DNA of 64,000 nucleotides from Maribacter aquimaris (GCF_014596745.1 NZ_JABTCF010000010.1:62001-126000), one strand, 5' to 3'. Shown: positions 32,626 to 42,912, counted from the first letter of the stretch. A program made the numbers and translations. Notes: generated by a model not told the origin, from the letters alone.

Positions 32626-33229
32626 CTATTCGGATCGGTACTTATCGTTAAGTCCCTTTCCTTTATTTATCATCATTAAGATTTTATCCATTCTGGAAAG
32701 TTTGGTTTTCCCTTGTTTTTGCATTTGTTATATACTCCGCATATTCGCGCTGTTGGTACGGGGATAATCTATAAAAAGCCTTTTTGTTTTCGGAGCTATT
32801 GGTTAGGGTCTTTGCCAATAACCCGGGTAATATAAGATTGGGATTTTAACCTTTGTTGGGTAGTAACTGAATGCCCTTTTCCTGGTTGAGTAGCACTTCG
32901 TGCATATATGCCAGTACCGTAATGGAATCTATATCCGAAACGGCTTCAAATTTCAGGTGTCGCATGGCTCGGGTCTTACCTTCCTGGGCATTGACCAATA
33001 TCTTTTCAGGGTCCCTTAAGAACATGCCATTGAAAAAACCGATACTGAAATGGTTTTTGAACCTTGATATCCAAAATACATTTTTCCCGTTAAGTGCATA
33101 TACGGGGGATTGCCATTTAAAAGTCTCTTCTGCCTTGGCCTTTACCGCTAAGTCCCTCAAAACCTGAACACCCTCCCTAAAGCGATGTTCCTCTTCCTAA
33201 TATGCTTCTACCTTGGAAGCCACATTCAT
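32626..33229 (-). pseudogene. Decayed DUF1801/YdeI (OmpD-associated) family gene
   Basis: Translating from the ATG at 33229 gives MNVASKVEAY, then an in-frame TAG (33197-33199), then EEEHRFREGVQVLRDLAVKAKAEETFKW and an intact DUF1801 domain (GKNVFWISRFKNHFSIGFFNG, VNAQEGKTRAMRHLKF). A TAA (32846-32848) interrupts it again. The same frame continues with the YdeI-type C-terminal domain (LLAKTL, AFYRLSPYQQREYAEYI). Near 32700-32722 the frame shifts by one, and the usual ending (KLSRMDKILMMINKGKGLNDKYR) is read to a TAG at 32626. So there are three separate lesions in a gene of about 200 codons. A shortened product from an internal TTG (33160) is conceivable but would lack both ends. Confidence 0.85.
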
Positions 33230-33233
33230 GGGT

Positions 33234-34460
33234 TTACATTTTTTTGGCAGTTAGTTCACAGATTTTAATGATGACGGCAACGGCTTTTAGCATACTCTCA
33301 ACTGGGACATACTCGTATTTTCCATGAAAATTATGGCCGCCAGCGAAAATATTCGGACAGGGTAGTCCCATAAAACTCAATTGCGATCCGTCGGTACCCC
33401 CTCTGATGGGTTTTATGATCGGTGCAATCCCGATTTCCTCCATCGCTTCTTTGGCTATCTCCACGATATGGAAAACCGGTTCAACCTTTTCACGCATATT
33501 GAAATATTGGTCTTTTATTTCGAGTTGAATGCAAGGACCATGAATGGCATTTAATTTATCGGTGATTTTTTGTAATAGTTCTTTCCTTTCCTCAAACTTG
33601 TCTTTGTCATGATCCCTGATGATCAATTCAAATTCAGCATGTTCTATTTCTCCCTTGAGATGGTGAATATGGAAAAAACCTTCCCTATCGGTTGTGTTCT
33701 GTGGGGTTTCCTCGGGAGGTAAGATCCCTATGAATTCATTGGCAATGCTTATCGCATTGATCATTTTACCCTTTGCATAACCAGGGTGCACGCTTTTTCC
33801 CGTTACAACCACTTTGGCACCTGCCGCATTGAAATTCTCATACTCCAATTCCCCAATTTGACTTCCATCCATGGTATAAGCCCAATCCGCACCGAACTTT
33901 TCCACATCGAATTTATGTGCTCCCCGACCAATTTCCTCATCGGGGGTAAAGCCCACCCTTATGGTACCGTGTTTAATTTCAGGATGGCGAACCAAATATT
34001 CCATGGCCGTCACGATTTCGGCAATACCGGCTTTGTCATCAGCACCAAGCAATGTAGTGCCGTCGGTCGTAATCAGGGTTTGACCTTTATATTGTAATAG
34101 GTCATCAAAATAATCGGGGGAGAGAACAATATTTTGTTCTTTATTAAGGATAATATCCTTCCCGTCATAGTTCTCGATGATTTGAGGGTTTATATCCGTA
34201 CCGTTATAGTCTGGGGACGTATCGAAATGGGAAATAAAACCTATGGTCGGCACTTCCTTATCAACATTACTGGGTAGGGTGGCCATGATGTACGCATTGT
34301 CATCGATGGTGACCTCTTTCAGTCCAATGCGTTCAAGCTCATAAGCGAGTTCCGTGGCTAGATTCCATTGTTTCTCAGTACTTGGGGTGGTTGTTGAATT
34401 GGGGTTGCTTTGTGTATCAATTTTTACGTAACCCAAAAAACGGTCGATAAGTTGTTGCAT
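33234..34460 (-). CDS. pepT: Peptidase T (tripeptide aminopeptidase, M20B)
   Basis: This 408-residue cytoplasmic two-zinc aminopeptidase removes the N-terminal residue of tripeptides. Ligand motifs in order: [10 protein letters not shown] (His/Asp), [11 protein letters not shown] (bridging Asp), [10 protein letters not shown] (catalytic Glu, ligand Glu), YTMDGS (Asp) and [11 protein letters not shown] (His). The lid domain carries [14 protein letters not shown]. Length matches E. coli PepT (about 408). ATG at 34460. The decayed YdeI-like gene starts 4 nt after its stop. Confidence 0.96.
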   Translation of the reverse strand: MQQLIDRFLGYVKIDTQSNPNSTTTPSTEKQWNLATELAYELERIGLKEVTIDDNAYIMATLPSNVDKEVPTIGFISHFDTSPDYNGTDINPQIIENYDGKDIILNKEQNIVLSPDYFDDLLQYKGQTLITTDGTTLLGADDKAGIAEIVTAMEYLVRHPEIKHGTIRVGFTPDEEIGRGAHKFDVEKFGADWAYTMDGSQIGELEYENFNAAGAKVVVTGKSVHPGYAKGKMINAISIANEFIGILPPEETPQNTTDREGFFHIHHLKGEIEHAEFELIIRDHDKDKFEERKELLQKITDKLNAIHGPCIQLEIKDQYFNMREKVEPVFHIVEIAKEAMEEIGIAPIIKPIRGGTDGSQLSFMGLPCPNIFAGGHNFHGKYEYVPVESMLKAVAVIIKICELTAKKM

Positions 34461-34606
34461 GGACTTTTTGTTTATTCAAAAATACAATTTTGTTCATTTG
34501 TCACCCTCATAATTTAAGGTCATTTAGTTTCCTGTTTCCTTGTGGGACTTATCATTTGTAAATAATTACTTACCTTATATACGGAATAAACTCAAAAAAC
34601 TCAATT

Positions 34607-37501
34607 ATGATGAAAAATTATTTAATTTTTATGCTCCTGTTGTTAGGGGGCTTAAGTTTTGCCAGTGGGCAAATTTCGGGTACGGTATTGGATGAAAACG
34701 GAGTGCCCCTTGGTGGTGCTTCGGTAGTTAAAAAAGGAACATCCGTAGGTACTACCACAGATTTTGACGGGAACTTCAGTATCGTTGCCGATATGGGAGA
34801 AACCTTAGTGGTTTCCTTTATTGGCTTTGAGGTCAAGGAAGTTGTTGTTGATTCGACGGTGATGAACATCACCTTAACTTCTGGGATCCAGTTGGCCGAG
34901 GCCATTGTAATAGGTTCAAGGAATCCTAACAGGACAGCTTTGGAAAGTGCGGTTCCTGTCGATGTTATTGATGTGAAAGAATTGAATAACGTTGCTCCCC
35001 AAGTAAATCTTAACCAAATACTGAATTATGTGGCACCTTCATTTACATCAAACACCCAGACCATTTCCGATGGTACCGATCATGTCGATCCTGCATCCCT
35101 ACGCGGATTAGGTCCGGATCAGGTACTGGTTTTGATCAATGGGAAGAGAAGACATAATTCATCCTTGGTCAACGTTAACGGAACATTCGGTCGAGGAAGT
35201 GTCGGTACCGATTTGAATGCAATACCCGCCGCTTCCATAAAACGCTTGGAGGTATTACGTGATGGGGCTGCTGCCCAATATGGGTCCGATGCCATAGCCG
35301 GGGTGATCAATATTGTCTTGAATGACAACATTGATGAATTGACTTTCAATGTTACCACGGGGGCTAATTTTAGTAAAAACGCAAATGACCAAACCGGGGG
35401 AGTAGATGGGGAAACGGTCAATGTCAGCGCAAATTACGGATTGGGCCTTGGGGATAAAGGCGGTTTTATTAATTTCACTGGGGACTTCGACTATAGGGAA
35501 GACTATAGTAGAATGAAAGAATGGGAAGGTGATGTTTTTAATCTCTACAATACCGTTGAACGTTTTGCCTTGAATGATGGATACAATTTAGCGAACCTTT
35601 TGGATGATGATGTCGATGATGTGATCAATTACGGGAATGCAGCAGGATTAGGTTTAAGTCCATCTGCCACAAAAGCGGAATTACAGGGAATCTTATCGGC
35701 CGATAACACGGAAAGCGAGTTAAGTGCAAGAGGGCTTGAAAGAAGTGACTTTAATATGCGCGTTGGTCAATCGGCATTACGGGGCGGGCGTTTCTTTACT
35801 AATTTTTCCTTGCCTCTGGATGGCAATGGCACTGAATTGTATTCCTTTGCCGGATTGAGTTCAAGGACAGGGAATTCTGCCGGTTTTTATAGACTTCCCA
35901 ATCAAAGTAGGACTTATACCCCTGCTTATGTTAATGGGTTTTTGCCGGAAATCAATTCCAAAATTACGGATCAGTCGATTTCAATGGGAATAAAGGGAGT
36001 GATTTCAGATTGGAATGTTGATTTTAGTAATACATACGGTAAAAATGCTTTTTTATACACTATAGGAAATACTTTCAATGCCTCACTGCTTAATGCTTCA
36101 CCAACTGTTTTTGATGCCGGGGGATTCAATTTCATGCAGAATACCGTCAACTTGGATATTTCAAAATTCCATGACGATATTATGTCCGGTTTGAATATTG
36201 CTTTTGGGGCAGAATATCGATTGGAGAATTATGAGATCGTTGCGGGGGAAGAAGCATCATATGCGCAATATACAGCCAATGGACAGGCAATAACAGTTGC
36301 CACACAACAAGCTTCCCAAGATTTCTTTGGTGCTTCAAGGCCTGGGGGTTCACAAGTATTCCCTGGTTTTAGTCCAAATAACGAATTATCTAGAGGAAGA
36401 AGTAGTGTCGCTGGTTATTTTGATGTCGAAGCCGATATTACGGATTCATTTTTGGCGAGCTTCGCAACGCGTTTTGAGAATTATTCAGATTTTGGGTCAA
36501 CCATCAATTTCAAATTGGCAACCTTGGTCAAGGCTACCGAAAACCTGAATCTAAGGGCTGCATTGAATACAGGGTTCAGGGCACCATCCTTGCATCAGCT
36601 TAATTTTAATTCAACGTCAACTATTTTTGATCAAGCGGGAAATCCGCAGGAGGTTGGCACGTTTGCGAACGATAGTAGGGCGGCACAGTTACTTGGGATT
36701 CCTCAATTAAAGGAAGAAACCTCCAAAAGTATCAGTGTTGGTTTAACCACTAAATTCCCAGAAGCGAATGTAACGGTTTCCTTAGATGGTTATTTTGTCA
36801 GTATTGATGATCGGGTGGTTTATACAGGTCAGTTTAGTGGTCCGGGAACAGGAACTGAATTGGACAACCTTTTGCGACAGGCGAATGCCACGGCGGCATC
36901 TTTCTTTGCCAATGCCATCGATACCGAATCGAAAGGAATTGACGCTGTGGTGACTTGGGACCTTGTAGTGGCCCATAATGCGAAATTGAAAAACACATTA
37001 TCCGCTACCTTGTCCAAAACAAAACAGGTGGGTGATATTAAAGCCTCGCAGGTTTTGAAGGATGCAGGTTTGGTCGATACCTATTTCCCAGAGGATAGTA
37101 GGGTGTATCTTGAGGAAGCCGTTCCTAGGACCAAACTTAATCTTTCCCATATGGTAAATGTCGATAAGTTGAATTTCTTTTTAAGGAATGTTTATTTCGG
37201 TAAAGTTACCGAGGCGACAACCAATGTGGGCTTACAACAGGAATTCAGTTCCAAGGTGGTAACGGATTTATCCATTGGATATAATCTATCTGAAAGTACA
37301 ACCATTACGATCGGGGCAAATAACTTATTGGATATATTTCCGGACAGGGCCAAAGAATCCATAAGTTATATAGATTCGAACGGAGACCCCCAAACCGGTA
37401 CCAATAGAAGTAGTGGACGTTTTGACTGGTCACGTAGGGCGCAACAGTTTGGAATAGGAGGTAGATTCTTATTTGCTCGATTGAGTTTCACCTTAAAATA
37501 A
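34607..37501 (+). CDS. TonB-dependent receptor
   Basis: This 964-residue outer-membrane receptor has a signal peptide (about 1-21, ends FASGQ). A carboxypeptidase-regulatory-like beta-sandwich follows (22-98: GTVLDENGVPLGGASVVKKGTSVGTTTDFDGNF split). The plug is at about 115-230 (DPASLRGLGPDQVLVLINGKRRH; RLEVLRDGAAAQYGSDAIAGVINIVL), followed by a 22-strand barrel ending RFLFARLSFTLK. No SusD partner gene flanks it, so it is not an obvious polysaccharide-utilisation SusC; siderophore, cofactor or other ligand uptake is possible. ATG at 34607 (a second ATG follows directly). It is monocistronic with its own terminator. Confidence 0.94.
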   Translation: MMKNYLIFMLLLLGGLSFASGQISGTVLDENGVPLGGASVVKKGTSVGTTTDFDGNFSIVADMGETLVVSFIGFEVKEVVVDSTVMNITLTSGIQLAEAIVIGSRNPNRTALESAVPVDVIDVKELNNVAPQVNLNQILNYVAPSFTSNTQTISDGTDHVDPASLRGLGPDQVLVLINGKRRHNSSLVNVNGTFGRGSVGTDLNAIPAASIKRLEVLRDGAAAQYGSDAIAGVINIVLNDNIDELTFNVTTGANFSKNANDQTGGVDGETVNVSANYGLGLGDKGGFINFTGDFDYREDYSRMKEWEGDVFNLYNTVERFALNDGYNLANLLDDDVDDVINYGNAAGLGLSPSATKAELQGILSADNTESELSARGLERSDFNMRVGQSALRGGRFFTNFSLPLDGNGTELYSFAGLSSRTGNSAGFYRLPNQSRTYTPAYVNGFLPEINSKITDQSISMGIKGVISDWNVDFSNTYGKNAFLYTIGNTFNASLLNASPTVFDAGGFNFMQNTVNLDISKFHDDIMSGLNIAFGAEYRLENYEIVAGEEASYAQYTANGQAITVATQQASQDFFGASRPGGSQVFPGFSPNNELSRGRSSVAGYFDVEADITDSFLASFATRFENYSDFGSTINFKLATLVKATENLNLRAALNTGFRAPSLHQLNFNSTSTIFDQAGNPQEVGTFANDSRAAQLLGIPQLKEETSKSISVGLTTKFPEANVTVSLDGYFVSIDDRVVYTGQFSGPGTGTELDNLLRQANATAASFFANAIDTESKGIDAVVTWDLVVAHNAKLKNTLSATLSKTKQVGDIKASQVLKDAGLVDTYFPEDSRVYLEEAVPRTKLNLSHMVNVDKLNFFLRNVYFGKVTEATTNVGLQQEFSSKVVTDLSIGYNLSESTTITIGANNLLDIFPDRAKESISYIDSNGDPQTGTNRSSGRFDWSRRAQQFGIGGRFLFARLSFTLK

Positions 37502-37523
37502 AAGTAAAATTGTTTATAGGTAT

Positions 37524-37558
37524 AAAGGCCGCCATTTTGGTGGCCTTTATTGTTTCAT
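37524..37558 (+). terminator. Terminator of the TonB-dependent receptor gene
   Basis: AAAGGCCGCCA pairs with TGGTGGCCTTT (one G-U) around TTT, followed by ATTGTTT. The rest of the gap to 37752 shows nothing recognisable. Confidence 0.7.
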
Positions 37559-37752
37559 ATGGCAGGCACTATAGGTACTGATGTGGTTCCCATACCTGCA
37601 GTTACGAGGGAGGGTATTTGAATTAAGTTCGGTTTAGTTCCATTTGGGGTGCTCCCAAGTATGGTCGATAAGTTGTTGTAGAAACTTGATGTATCTGTAA
37701 TTTTAAGGATAATTATTAGTATTTTGCCCCTAATTTGTTGGATTGAAATAGT

Positions 37753-38202
37753 ATGATGGGAAGAAAATTGTTATTGCTGTATTTTTTGGTTTTTATATTT
37801 TCCGTTACCTTCTTAAGGGCTCAGGACGATTGTATCCTAGGAGTGGGTATTACACCTGATTCCACCTTGATAGAAATTTTTCAACTCAATGAAGAACAAA
37901 CGGAAAAAATAAGGAACTGGAGTGCTGAATTGAAATACAGGAATGAATTGTTGAATAGCCAGGCGGACAATCTTTTGAAAAGACACCCACAAAGTACTCC
38001 CGCTGAATTGGGTGTTTTGGCAGAAAAGTATGGGGTGATCCGTGATAGTATGGCAATAGTCCAAAGGCTGGTCGACCTACGGGCATTGAAAGTATTCAAC
38101 GACAAACAATACGAACGCTATCTTAGTCTTTGCGAAAAGGCATTTCGGCAACCCTATAGGGTTGTTCCTACGAATTACCGCGACAGTATTCCCAATAAGT
38201 GA
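37753..38202 (+). CDS. Exported hypothetical protein (149 aa)
   Basis: It has a signal peptide (MMGRKLLLLYFLVFIFSVTF, ending LRAQ) and a helical mature domain of about 125 residues: IFQLNEEQTEKIRNWSAELKYRNELLNSQADNLLKRHPQST and VFNDKQYERYLSLCEKAF. The pattern of paired helices with LNEEQ.E and NDKQYE.YL resembles Spy/CpxP-like or DUF4890-type periplasmic helical proteins (LTxxQ motifs), but the match is loose. It has one N-terminal Cys (DDCIL) and one near the C-terminus. It precedes pyrD by 88 nt. Function unknown. Confidence 0.75.
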   Translation: MMGRKLLLLYFLVFIFSVTFLRAQDDCILGVGITPDSTLIEIFQLNEEQTEKIRNWSAELKYRNELLNSQADNLLKRHPQSTPAELGVLAEKYGVIRDSMAIVQRLVDLRALKVFNDKQYERYLSLCEKAFRQPYRVVPTNYRDSIPNK

Positions 38203-38263
38203 TATTAACTTAAATGTGTTGACAAATTTAGGTGGGTAGTCCTGATTACTGGTGTCGAGTTTG

Positions 38264-38271
38264 TACTTTTG
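38264..38271 (+). promoter_or_regulatory. Predicted -7 element of pyrD
   Basis: TACTTTTG matches TAnnTTTG, 19 nt before the pyrD ATG. No clear -33 TTTG at standard distance. Confidence 0.4.
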
Positions 38272-38290
38272 CCTAAATATCAAGTAATTC

Positions 38291-39334
38291 ATGTACAAAC
38301 TACTAATCCGCCCAATTCTTTTTTTAATAGACCCTGAGAAAGTCCATCACATCACTTTTTCACTTCTTCGGTTTTTCGGTAGATTGGGATTGACAAGTTT
38401 GTATAAATCGACATGTGTCTTAGAGGATAAAGCATTGGAAAAAGAGGTTTTTGGACTGAAATTCAAAAATCCTGTAGGGCTTGCGGCTGGTTTCGATAAG
38501 GAGGCCAATTTATTCAATGAGCTTTCCGATTTCGGTTTCGGTTTTATAGAAATAGGGACACTTACCCCAAAACCCCAAAGCGGCAATCCTAAAAAACGGA
38601 TTTTTAGACTAAAGGCTGACCAAGCCCTTATTAACCGTATGGGTTTTAACAACAAAGGGGTATTTGATGCTGTTGATCGTTTAAAAAAGAAACATAAGGT
38701 TATTATCGGGGGGAATATCGGTAAGAACAAAGTGACGCCAAATGCAGAGGCTATCAAAGACTACTTGATCTGTTTTGATGCGCTTTTCCCCCATGTTGAT
38801 TATTTCGTGGTGAATGTAAGTTCACCCAATACCCCAGGCTTACGGGAATTGCAAGACAAAGAACCTTTGACGGCTTTGTTGAAAGAGCTTAAGCATGAGA
38901 ATACCAAAATAGCCGCCACGCATGCCAATATGCACGAAAAGCCTATTTTGTTGAAAATCGCGCCTGATTTGTCCGATGCACAATTAATGGATATTATCAA
39001 AATAGTTGAAGTTACGAAGATTGATGGCATCATAGCGACAAATACGACCATTGCAAGGGAAGGGTTGAAATCCTCCCTATTGCTTGTAGAGGAAAAAGGG
39101 GGATTAAGTGGTAAGCCCGTAAAGGACCGAAGTACGGAAGTAATACGGTTCTTGGCAGAAAAAAGTAATAAAGCATTTCCTATCATAGGGGTGGGAGGTA
39201 TTCATTCTGCCGGGGACGCCATAGAAAAATTGGAAGCAGGTGCAGATCTCGTACAGTTATATACCGGTTTCATCTATGAAGGTCCGTCCCTGATCAAAAG
39301 AATAAACAAAGCCATTTTGGCCAAAATTAAGTAA
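38291..39334 (+). CDS. pyrD: Dihydroorotate dehydrogenase (quinone), class 2
   Basis: This 347-residue FMN enzyme of pyrimidine synthesis passes electrons to quinone at the membrane. The N-terminal amphipathic helices ([20 protein letters not shown]) mark class 2. The FMN site appears as [10 protein letters not shown] and [24 protein letters not shown] carries the class 2 catalytic Ser, and NTTIARE binds substrate. Length fits the class (about 340). Confidence 0.96.
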   Translation: MYKLLIRPILFLIDPEKVHHITFSLLRFFGRLGLTSLYKSTCVLEDKALEKEVFGLKFKNPVGLAAGFDKEANLFNELSDFGFGFIEIGTLTPKPQSGNPKKRIFRLKADQALINRMGFNNKGVFDAVDRLKKKHKVIIGGNIGKNKVTPNAEAIKDYLICFDALFPHVDYFVVNVSSPNTPGLRELQDKEPLTALLKELKHENTKIAATHANMHEKPILLKIAPDLSDAQLMDIIKIVEVTKIDGIIATNTTIAREGLKSSLLLVEEKGGLSGKPVKDRSTEVIRFLAEKSNKAFPIIGVGGIHSAGDAIEKLEAGADLVQLYTGFIYEGPSLIKRINKAILAKIK

Positions 39335-39451
39335 GAGGTCAATAAAAGGAATTCCGGCCTTAGGCTAAACTAAAGGAAACCAAATACGATGTTATTTTTA
39401 CTGGGAAATTTTTTCTATGGTACAATTTGTGTTTTTCAGTCCTAATTCTTC

Positions 39452-40084
39452 ATGCTATTGAATTACGATATCCTTTCAACTTTTATTTTGGCTTCCGCCG
39501 CATTGGCGATAGCACCTGGCCCCGATGTCATCTATGTTTTGATGCAGAGCATCGTAAACGGTAAAAAATATGGCTTGGCCACGGCAGGTGGTTTGGTTTC
39601 CGGCTGTTTGGTGCATACCTCCCTTTTGGCCTTTGGGGTATCGGCCGTAATAAAGGAAAGCGATCTTGTTTTCTTCCTTATAAAACTCTTTGGGGCACTA
39701 TATCTATTTTATTTGGCATATAAGGTTTTTAAAAGTGATGCACAATTGCAATTGGCCAGTGTCGAACTCCCTAAAAACGGATTCTTTAAGTTGTTTAGAC
39801 AGGGCTTCCTGATGAACGTTTTGAATCCCAAAGTGGCCATTTTTTATTTGGCCTTTTTCCCTGGTTTTCTTTTTAGTGATACGCTGAGTACCGTAGTCCA
39901 GTTTTATGTGTTGGGCTTGATATTCATGTTGGTCGCATTCGTGATATTTAGTTTTATTGCCGTACTCTCTGGCGCTATTTCAAAGTATATAACAGGACAT
40001 TCCAGCCTTGGTTTTGTGCTTAAATGGCTTCAGGTTGTTGTATTTATCGGGATAGGACTGTTTATATTATTATCAAATAAATAA
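39452..40084 (+). CDS. LysE/RhtB family amino-acid exporter
   Basis: This 210-residue inner-membrane exporter has five or six TMs. The family signature is at the N-terminus, ALAIAPGPDVIYVLMQSIVNGKKYGLATAGGLVSG (residues about 16-50, APGPD motif), and NVLNPKVAIFYLAFFPGF (about 125-142) is the second conserved block. It lies 33 nt upstream of HMG-CoA lyase, so an operon is likely, which might hint at export of a branched-chain amino acid or related metabolite; that is inference. Confidence 0.9.
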   Translation: MLLNYDILSTFILASAALAIAPGPDVIYVLMQSIVNGKKYGLATAGGLVSGCLVHTSLLAFGVSAVIKESDLVFFLIKLFGALYLFYLAYKVFKSDAQLQLASVELPKNGFFKLFRQGFLMNVLNPKVAIFYLAFFPGFLFSDTLSTVVQFYVLGLIFMLVAFVIFSFIAVLSGAISKYITGHSSLGFVLKWLQVVVFIGIGLFILLSNK

Positions 40085-40117
40085 TAGTAATTTTGGGAAG
40101 CGCTGAATGCCGATAAA

Positions 40118-40984
40118 ATGACCGATAAGGTAAAAATAATAGAATGTCCAAGGGATGCCATGCAAGGTATCAAGGACTTCATTCCTACCGAGCAAAAGGC
40201 CAAGTACATACAGTCCTTACTCGGATGTGGTTTTGATACCCTGGATTTTGGAAGTTTTGTATCTCCCAAGGCCATACCCCAAATGGTAGATACGGCGGAA
40301 GTTCTTTCTTTGTTGGATTTGTCCCGAACCACTAGTAAACTATTGGCCATCGTAGCCAATGTAAGGGGGGCTCAGGCAGCTGTGGAACACGAAGAAATCA
40401 CTTATTTGGGATATCCTTTTTCGATATCGGAAAACTTTCAAATGCGTAATACCCATAAGACCATTGCCCAATCGGTAGAGACCTTAAGGGAAATTCTACA
40501 AATAGCGGAGGCGAACAATAAACAAGTGGTGACGTATATCTCCATGGGCTTTGGAAACCCCTATGGGGATCCGTGGAACGTTGATATTGTAGGGGAGTGG
40601 ACGGAAAGATTGGCGGAAATGGGCGCACGTATTCTGTCGTTGTCTGATACTGTCGGTACCTCGACCCCTGGGAATATCGAATATCTATTCTCCAATTTGA
40701 TTCCCAAATACCCCGATATTGAATTTGGTGCCCATTTGCACACAACACCTGCTAGGTGGCACGAAAAGGTAGAAGCGGCGTTTAGGTCTGGCTGTAGAAG
40801 ATTCGATGGGGCCATACAAGGTTTTGGTGGATGTCCTATGGCCAAGGATGAACTAACCGGTAATATGCCTACCGAAAAAATGCTTTCCTTTTTTACGGCA
40901 GAAAAAGTCGATACCAATGTACATTGGATGACTTTTGAAGCAGCTTATAATAAAGCTTCCGAGCTTTTTTCCCAATATCGATGA
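40118..40984 (+). CDS. Hydroxymethylglutaryl-CoA lyase
   Basis: This 288-residue TIM-barrel enzyme splits HMG-CoA into acetoacetate and acetyl-CoA in leucine catabolism. Metal and catalytic residues: R12/D13 in ECPRDAMQG, H206 and H208 in GAHLHTT, and the active-site Cys239 in GFGGCPMAKD. The order and spacing match HMGL (DRE-TIM family). ATG at 40118. Confidence 0.94.
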   Translation: MTDKVKIIECPRDAMQGIKDFIPTEQKAKYIQSLLGCGFDTLDFGSFVSPKAIPQMVDTAEVLSLLDLSRTTSKLLAIVANVRGAQAAVEHEEITYLGYPFSISENFQMRNTHKTIAQSVETLREILQIAEANNKQVVTYISMGFGNPYGDPWNVDIVGEWTERLAEMGARILSLSDTVGTSTPGNIEYLFSNLIPKYPDIEFGAHLHTTPARWHEKVEAAFRSGCRRFDGAIQGFGGCPMAKDELTGNMPTEKMLSFFTAEKVDTNVHWMTFEAAYNKASELFSQYR

Positions 40985-41116
40985 AGGTGTCGGATGATTT
41001 AAATCGTGTTGCAGACTTTAATTGCATAATGAATGTAAAGGTTTGACCCATTCCAGTCAAATATTTAAAAGTTTTTTCCTGATCAATCCATATTTGGGGT
41101 AATTCTGTTTTGCGTT

Positions 41117-41350
41117 ATGTTTGGTTTGTTACCGGTGCCTCCCATTTCCAAAAGGCTAAGATTATTTTTAACCGTTGAGCCCTTTTTGTCCGTTATACTT
41201 ACGTTTGGGGGTATCTATTTTTTGTGGAACGGAGTTGTTTGGATGAAGTATGTTGTTATTTTTACAGGGATGCTAATGACATTGACCTTTGTGGTTTCCT
41301 CGTTCGTTGTTCTCTATAAGCTGACCCAAAAGTCGGCTCCGGTGCATTAA
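41117..41350 (+). CDS. Small two-TM hypothetical protein (77 aa)
   Basis: This 77-residue protein has two hydrophobic helices (about 17-38 and 44-68) separated by a short loop (WNGVVWMK), and a Pro-rich N-terminus (MFGLLPVPPISKRLR). No known domain is recognised. It sits between HMG-CoA lyase and guaB on the same strand, 66 nt ahead of guaB, but guaB has its own promoter. Confidence 0.6.
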   Translation: MFGLLPVPPISKRLRLFLTVEPFLSVILTFGGIYFLWNGVVWMKYVVIFTGMLMTLTFVVSSFVVLYKLTQKSAPVH

Positions 41351-41385
41351 ATGGTGCTGTTTCCGAAAAATAGGTTAAAAAGTAG

Positions 41386-41393
41386 TACATTTG
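41386..41393 (+). promoter_or_regulatory. Predicted -7 element of guaB
   Basis: TACATTTG fits TAnnTTTG. Transcription would start around 41399-41402, only about 15 nt before the ATG. Confidence 0.5.
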
Positions 41394-41396
41394 CAC

Positions 41397-41415
41397 GCAA
41401 TTAATCCTTAATTGC
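41397..41415 (+). promoter_or_regulatory. Inverted repeat abutting the guaB start codon
   Basis: GCAATTAA-TCC-TTAATTGC is a perfect 8-bp inverted repeat whose last base is directly before the ATG (41416-41418). It may be a DNA operator overlapping the transcription start, or an mRNA hairpin blocking initiation. Confidence 0.5.
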
Positions 41416-42888
41416 ATGGAAGCTCACCAAAACAAAATTCTCGGAGAAGGTTTAACGTATGATGACGTTTTACTTGTACCTGCATTTTCAGAAGTACTAC
41501 CTAGAGAGGTAAGTATCAAATCAAAATTCACTAGGAATATTACAATCAATGTGCCCATAGTTTCAGCGGCCATGGATACGGTTACCGAATCCAGAATGGC
41601 CATTGCCATTGCCCAGGAGGGCGGTATTGGTGTTTTGCATAAAAACATGACCATTGAGCAGCAGGCAATGAAAGTCCGTAAGGTGAAACGAGCCGAAAGT
41701 GGTATGATCTTAGATCCGGTAACCTTGCCTTCCACAGCCTTGGTGAAGGATGCCAAAGCCAATATGAAGGAATTCAGTATTGGAGGTATCCCGATCATTG
41801 ATGACGAAGGTAAACTGATCGGTATTGTTACGAATCGGGACCTTCGGTTTGAAAAGAACAATGAAAGACCGATTGCCGAGGTAATGACCTCGGAAAATTT
41901 GGTAACCGTCGGGGAAGGAACTTCATTGGAACAGGCTGAGGATATCCTGCAAGAAAGGAAAATCGAAAAACTTCCTGTGGTAGGTCCGGATAATAAATTG
42001 ATCGGTCTAATTACTTTTCGTGACATTACGAAACTGACACAAAAACCCAGTGCCAATAAGGATGAATATGGTCGACTTCGGGTTGCTGCCGCTTTAGGGG
42101 TTACCGAAGATGCCGTCGATCGGGCCGAAGCATTGGTCAGTGCCGGTGTTGATGCCGTTGTCATTGATACGGCCCACGGTCATACCAAAGGGGTTGTCAC
42201 TGTACTTAAGGAAGTGAAAAAGAGGTTTCCACAATTGGAGGTCATCGTAGGTAATATCGCCACAGGTGAAGCTGCCAAGTATTTGGTTGAGGCAGGTGCC
42301 GATGCGGTAAAGGTAGGTATAGGACCAGGTTCTATCTGTACCACAAGGGTGGTTGCGGGAGTCGGTTTCCCTCAATTCTCGGCCGTACTTGAAGTTGCTG
42401 CGGCCATTAAGGGTAGTGGTGTTCCTGTTATCGCAGATGGTGGTATCCGTTATACTGGGGATATCCCTAAAGCGATTGCTGCAGGGGCCGATACGGTGAT
42501 GTTAGGGTCTTTGTTGGCCGGTACCAAGGAATCTCCCGGGGAAACCATCATTTATGAAGGAAGAAAGTTTAAATCCTATCGGGGTATGGGTTCTGTGGAA
42601 GCTATGAAAAAAGGTTCTAAAGATCGTTACTTCCAGGATGTAGAGGATGATATTAAAAAATTGGTGCCAGAAGGCATCGTTGGACGGGTACCTTACAAAG
42701 GGGAGCTCTATGAAAGTATCCACCAGTTTGTAGGAGGTCTTCGAGCAGGTATGGGGTATTGTGGGGCAAAGGATATTGAAGCCTTAAAGGATAAAGGAAG
42801 ATTTGTCAAGATAACGGCTAGTGGAATTAACGAAAGTCATCCACACGATGTAACCATTACAAAGGAATCCCCCAATTATAGTCGATAA
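41416..42888 (+). CDS. guaB: Inosine-5'-monophosphate dehydrogenase
   Basis: This 490-residue NAD-dependent enzyme commits IMP to guanine nucleotide synthesis. It is a TIM barrel with a tandem CBS module inserted (about 95-205; [39 protein letters not shown]). The catalytic Cys308 lies in [11 protein letters not shown], the NAD/IMP loop is [12 protein letters not shown], and the flap is [13 protein letters not shown]. The C-terminal monovalent-cation residues follow. A strong terminator comes after the stop. Confidence 0.97.
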   Translation: MEAHQNKILGEGLTYDDVLLVPAFSEVLPREVSIKSKFTRNITINVPIVSAAMDTVTESRMAIAIAQEGGIGVLHKNMTIEQQAMKVRKVKRAESGMILDPVTLPSTALVKDAKANMKEFSIGGIPIIDDEGKLIGIVTNRDLRFEKNNERPIAEVMTSENLVTVGEGTSLEQAEDILQERKIEKLPVVGPDNKLIGLITFRDITKLTQKPSANKDEYGRLRVAAALGVTEDAVDRAEALVSAGVDAVVIDTAHGHTKGVVTVLKEVKKRFPQLEVIVGNIATGEAAKYLVEAGADAVKVGIGPGSICTTRVVAGVGFPQFSAVLEVAAAIKGSGVPVIADGGIRYTGDIPKAIAAGADTVMLGSLLAGTKESPGETIIYEGRKFKSYRGMGSVEAMKKGSKDRYFQDVEDDIKKLVPEGIVGRVPYKGELYESIHQFVGGLRAGMGYCGAKDIEALKDKGRFVKITASGINESHPHDVTITKESPNYSR

Positions 42889-42912
42889 ATGATTATAAGG
42901 GATTATCGGAAC

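Noticed and set aside
32846-33160. An intact 104-residue DUF1801 gene starting at TTG 33160
   Set aside because: The upstream codons still encode the family N-terminus behind a TAG, and downstream codons encode the second domain behind a TAA and a frameshift; pseudogene is the better reading.
41424-42164. 246-codon minus-strand ORF
   Set aside because: Antisense shadow of guaB, Ser/Thr/Ile-rich with no domain.
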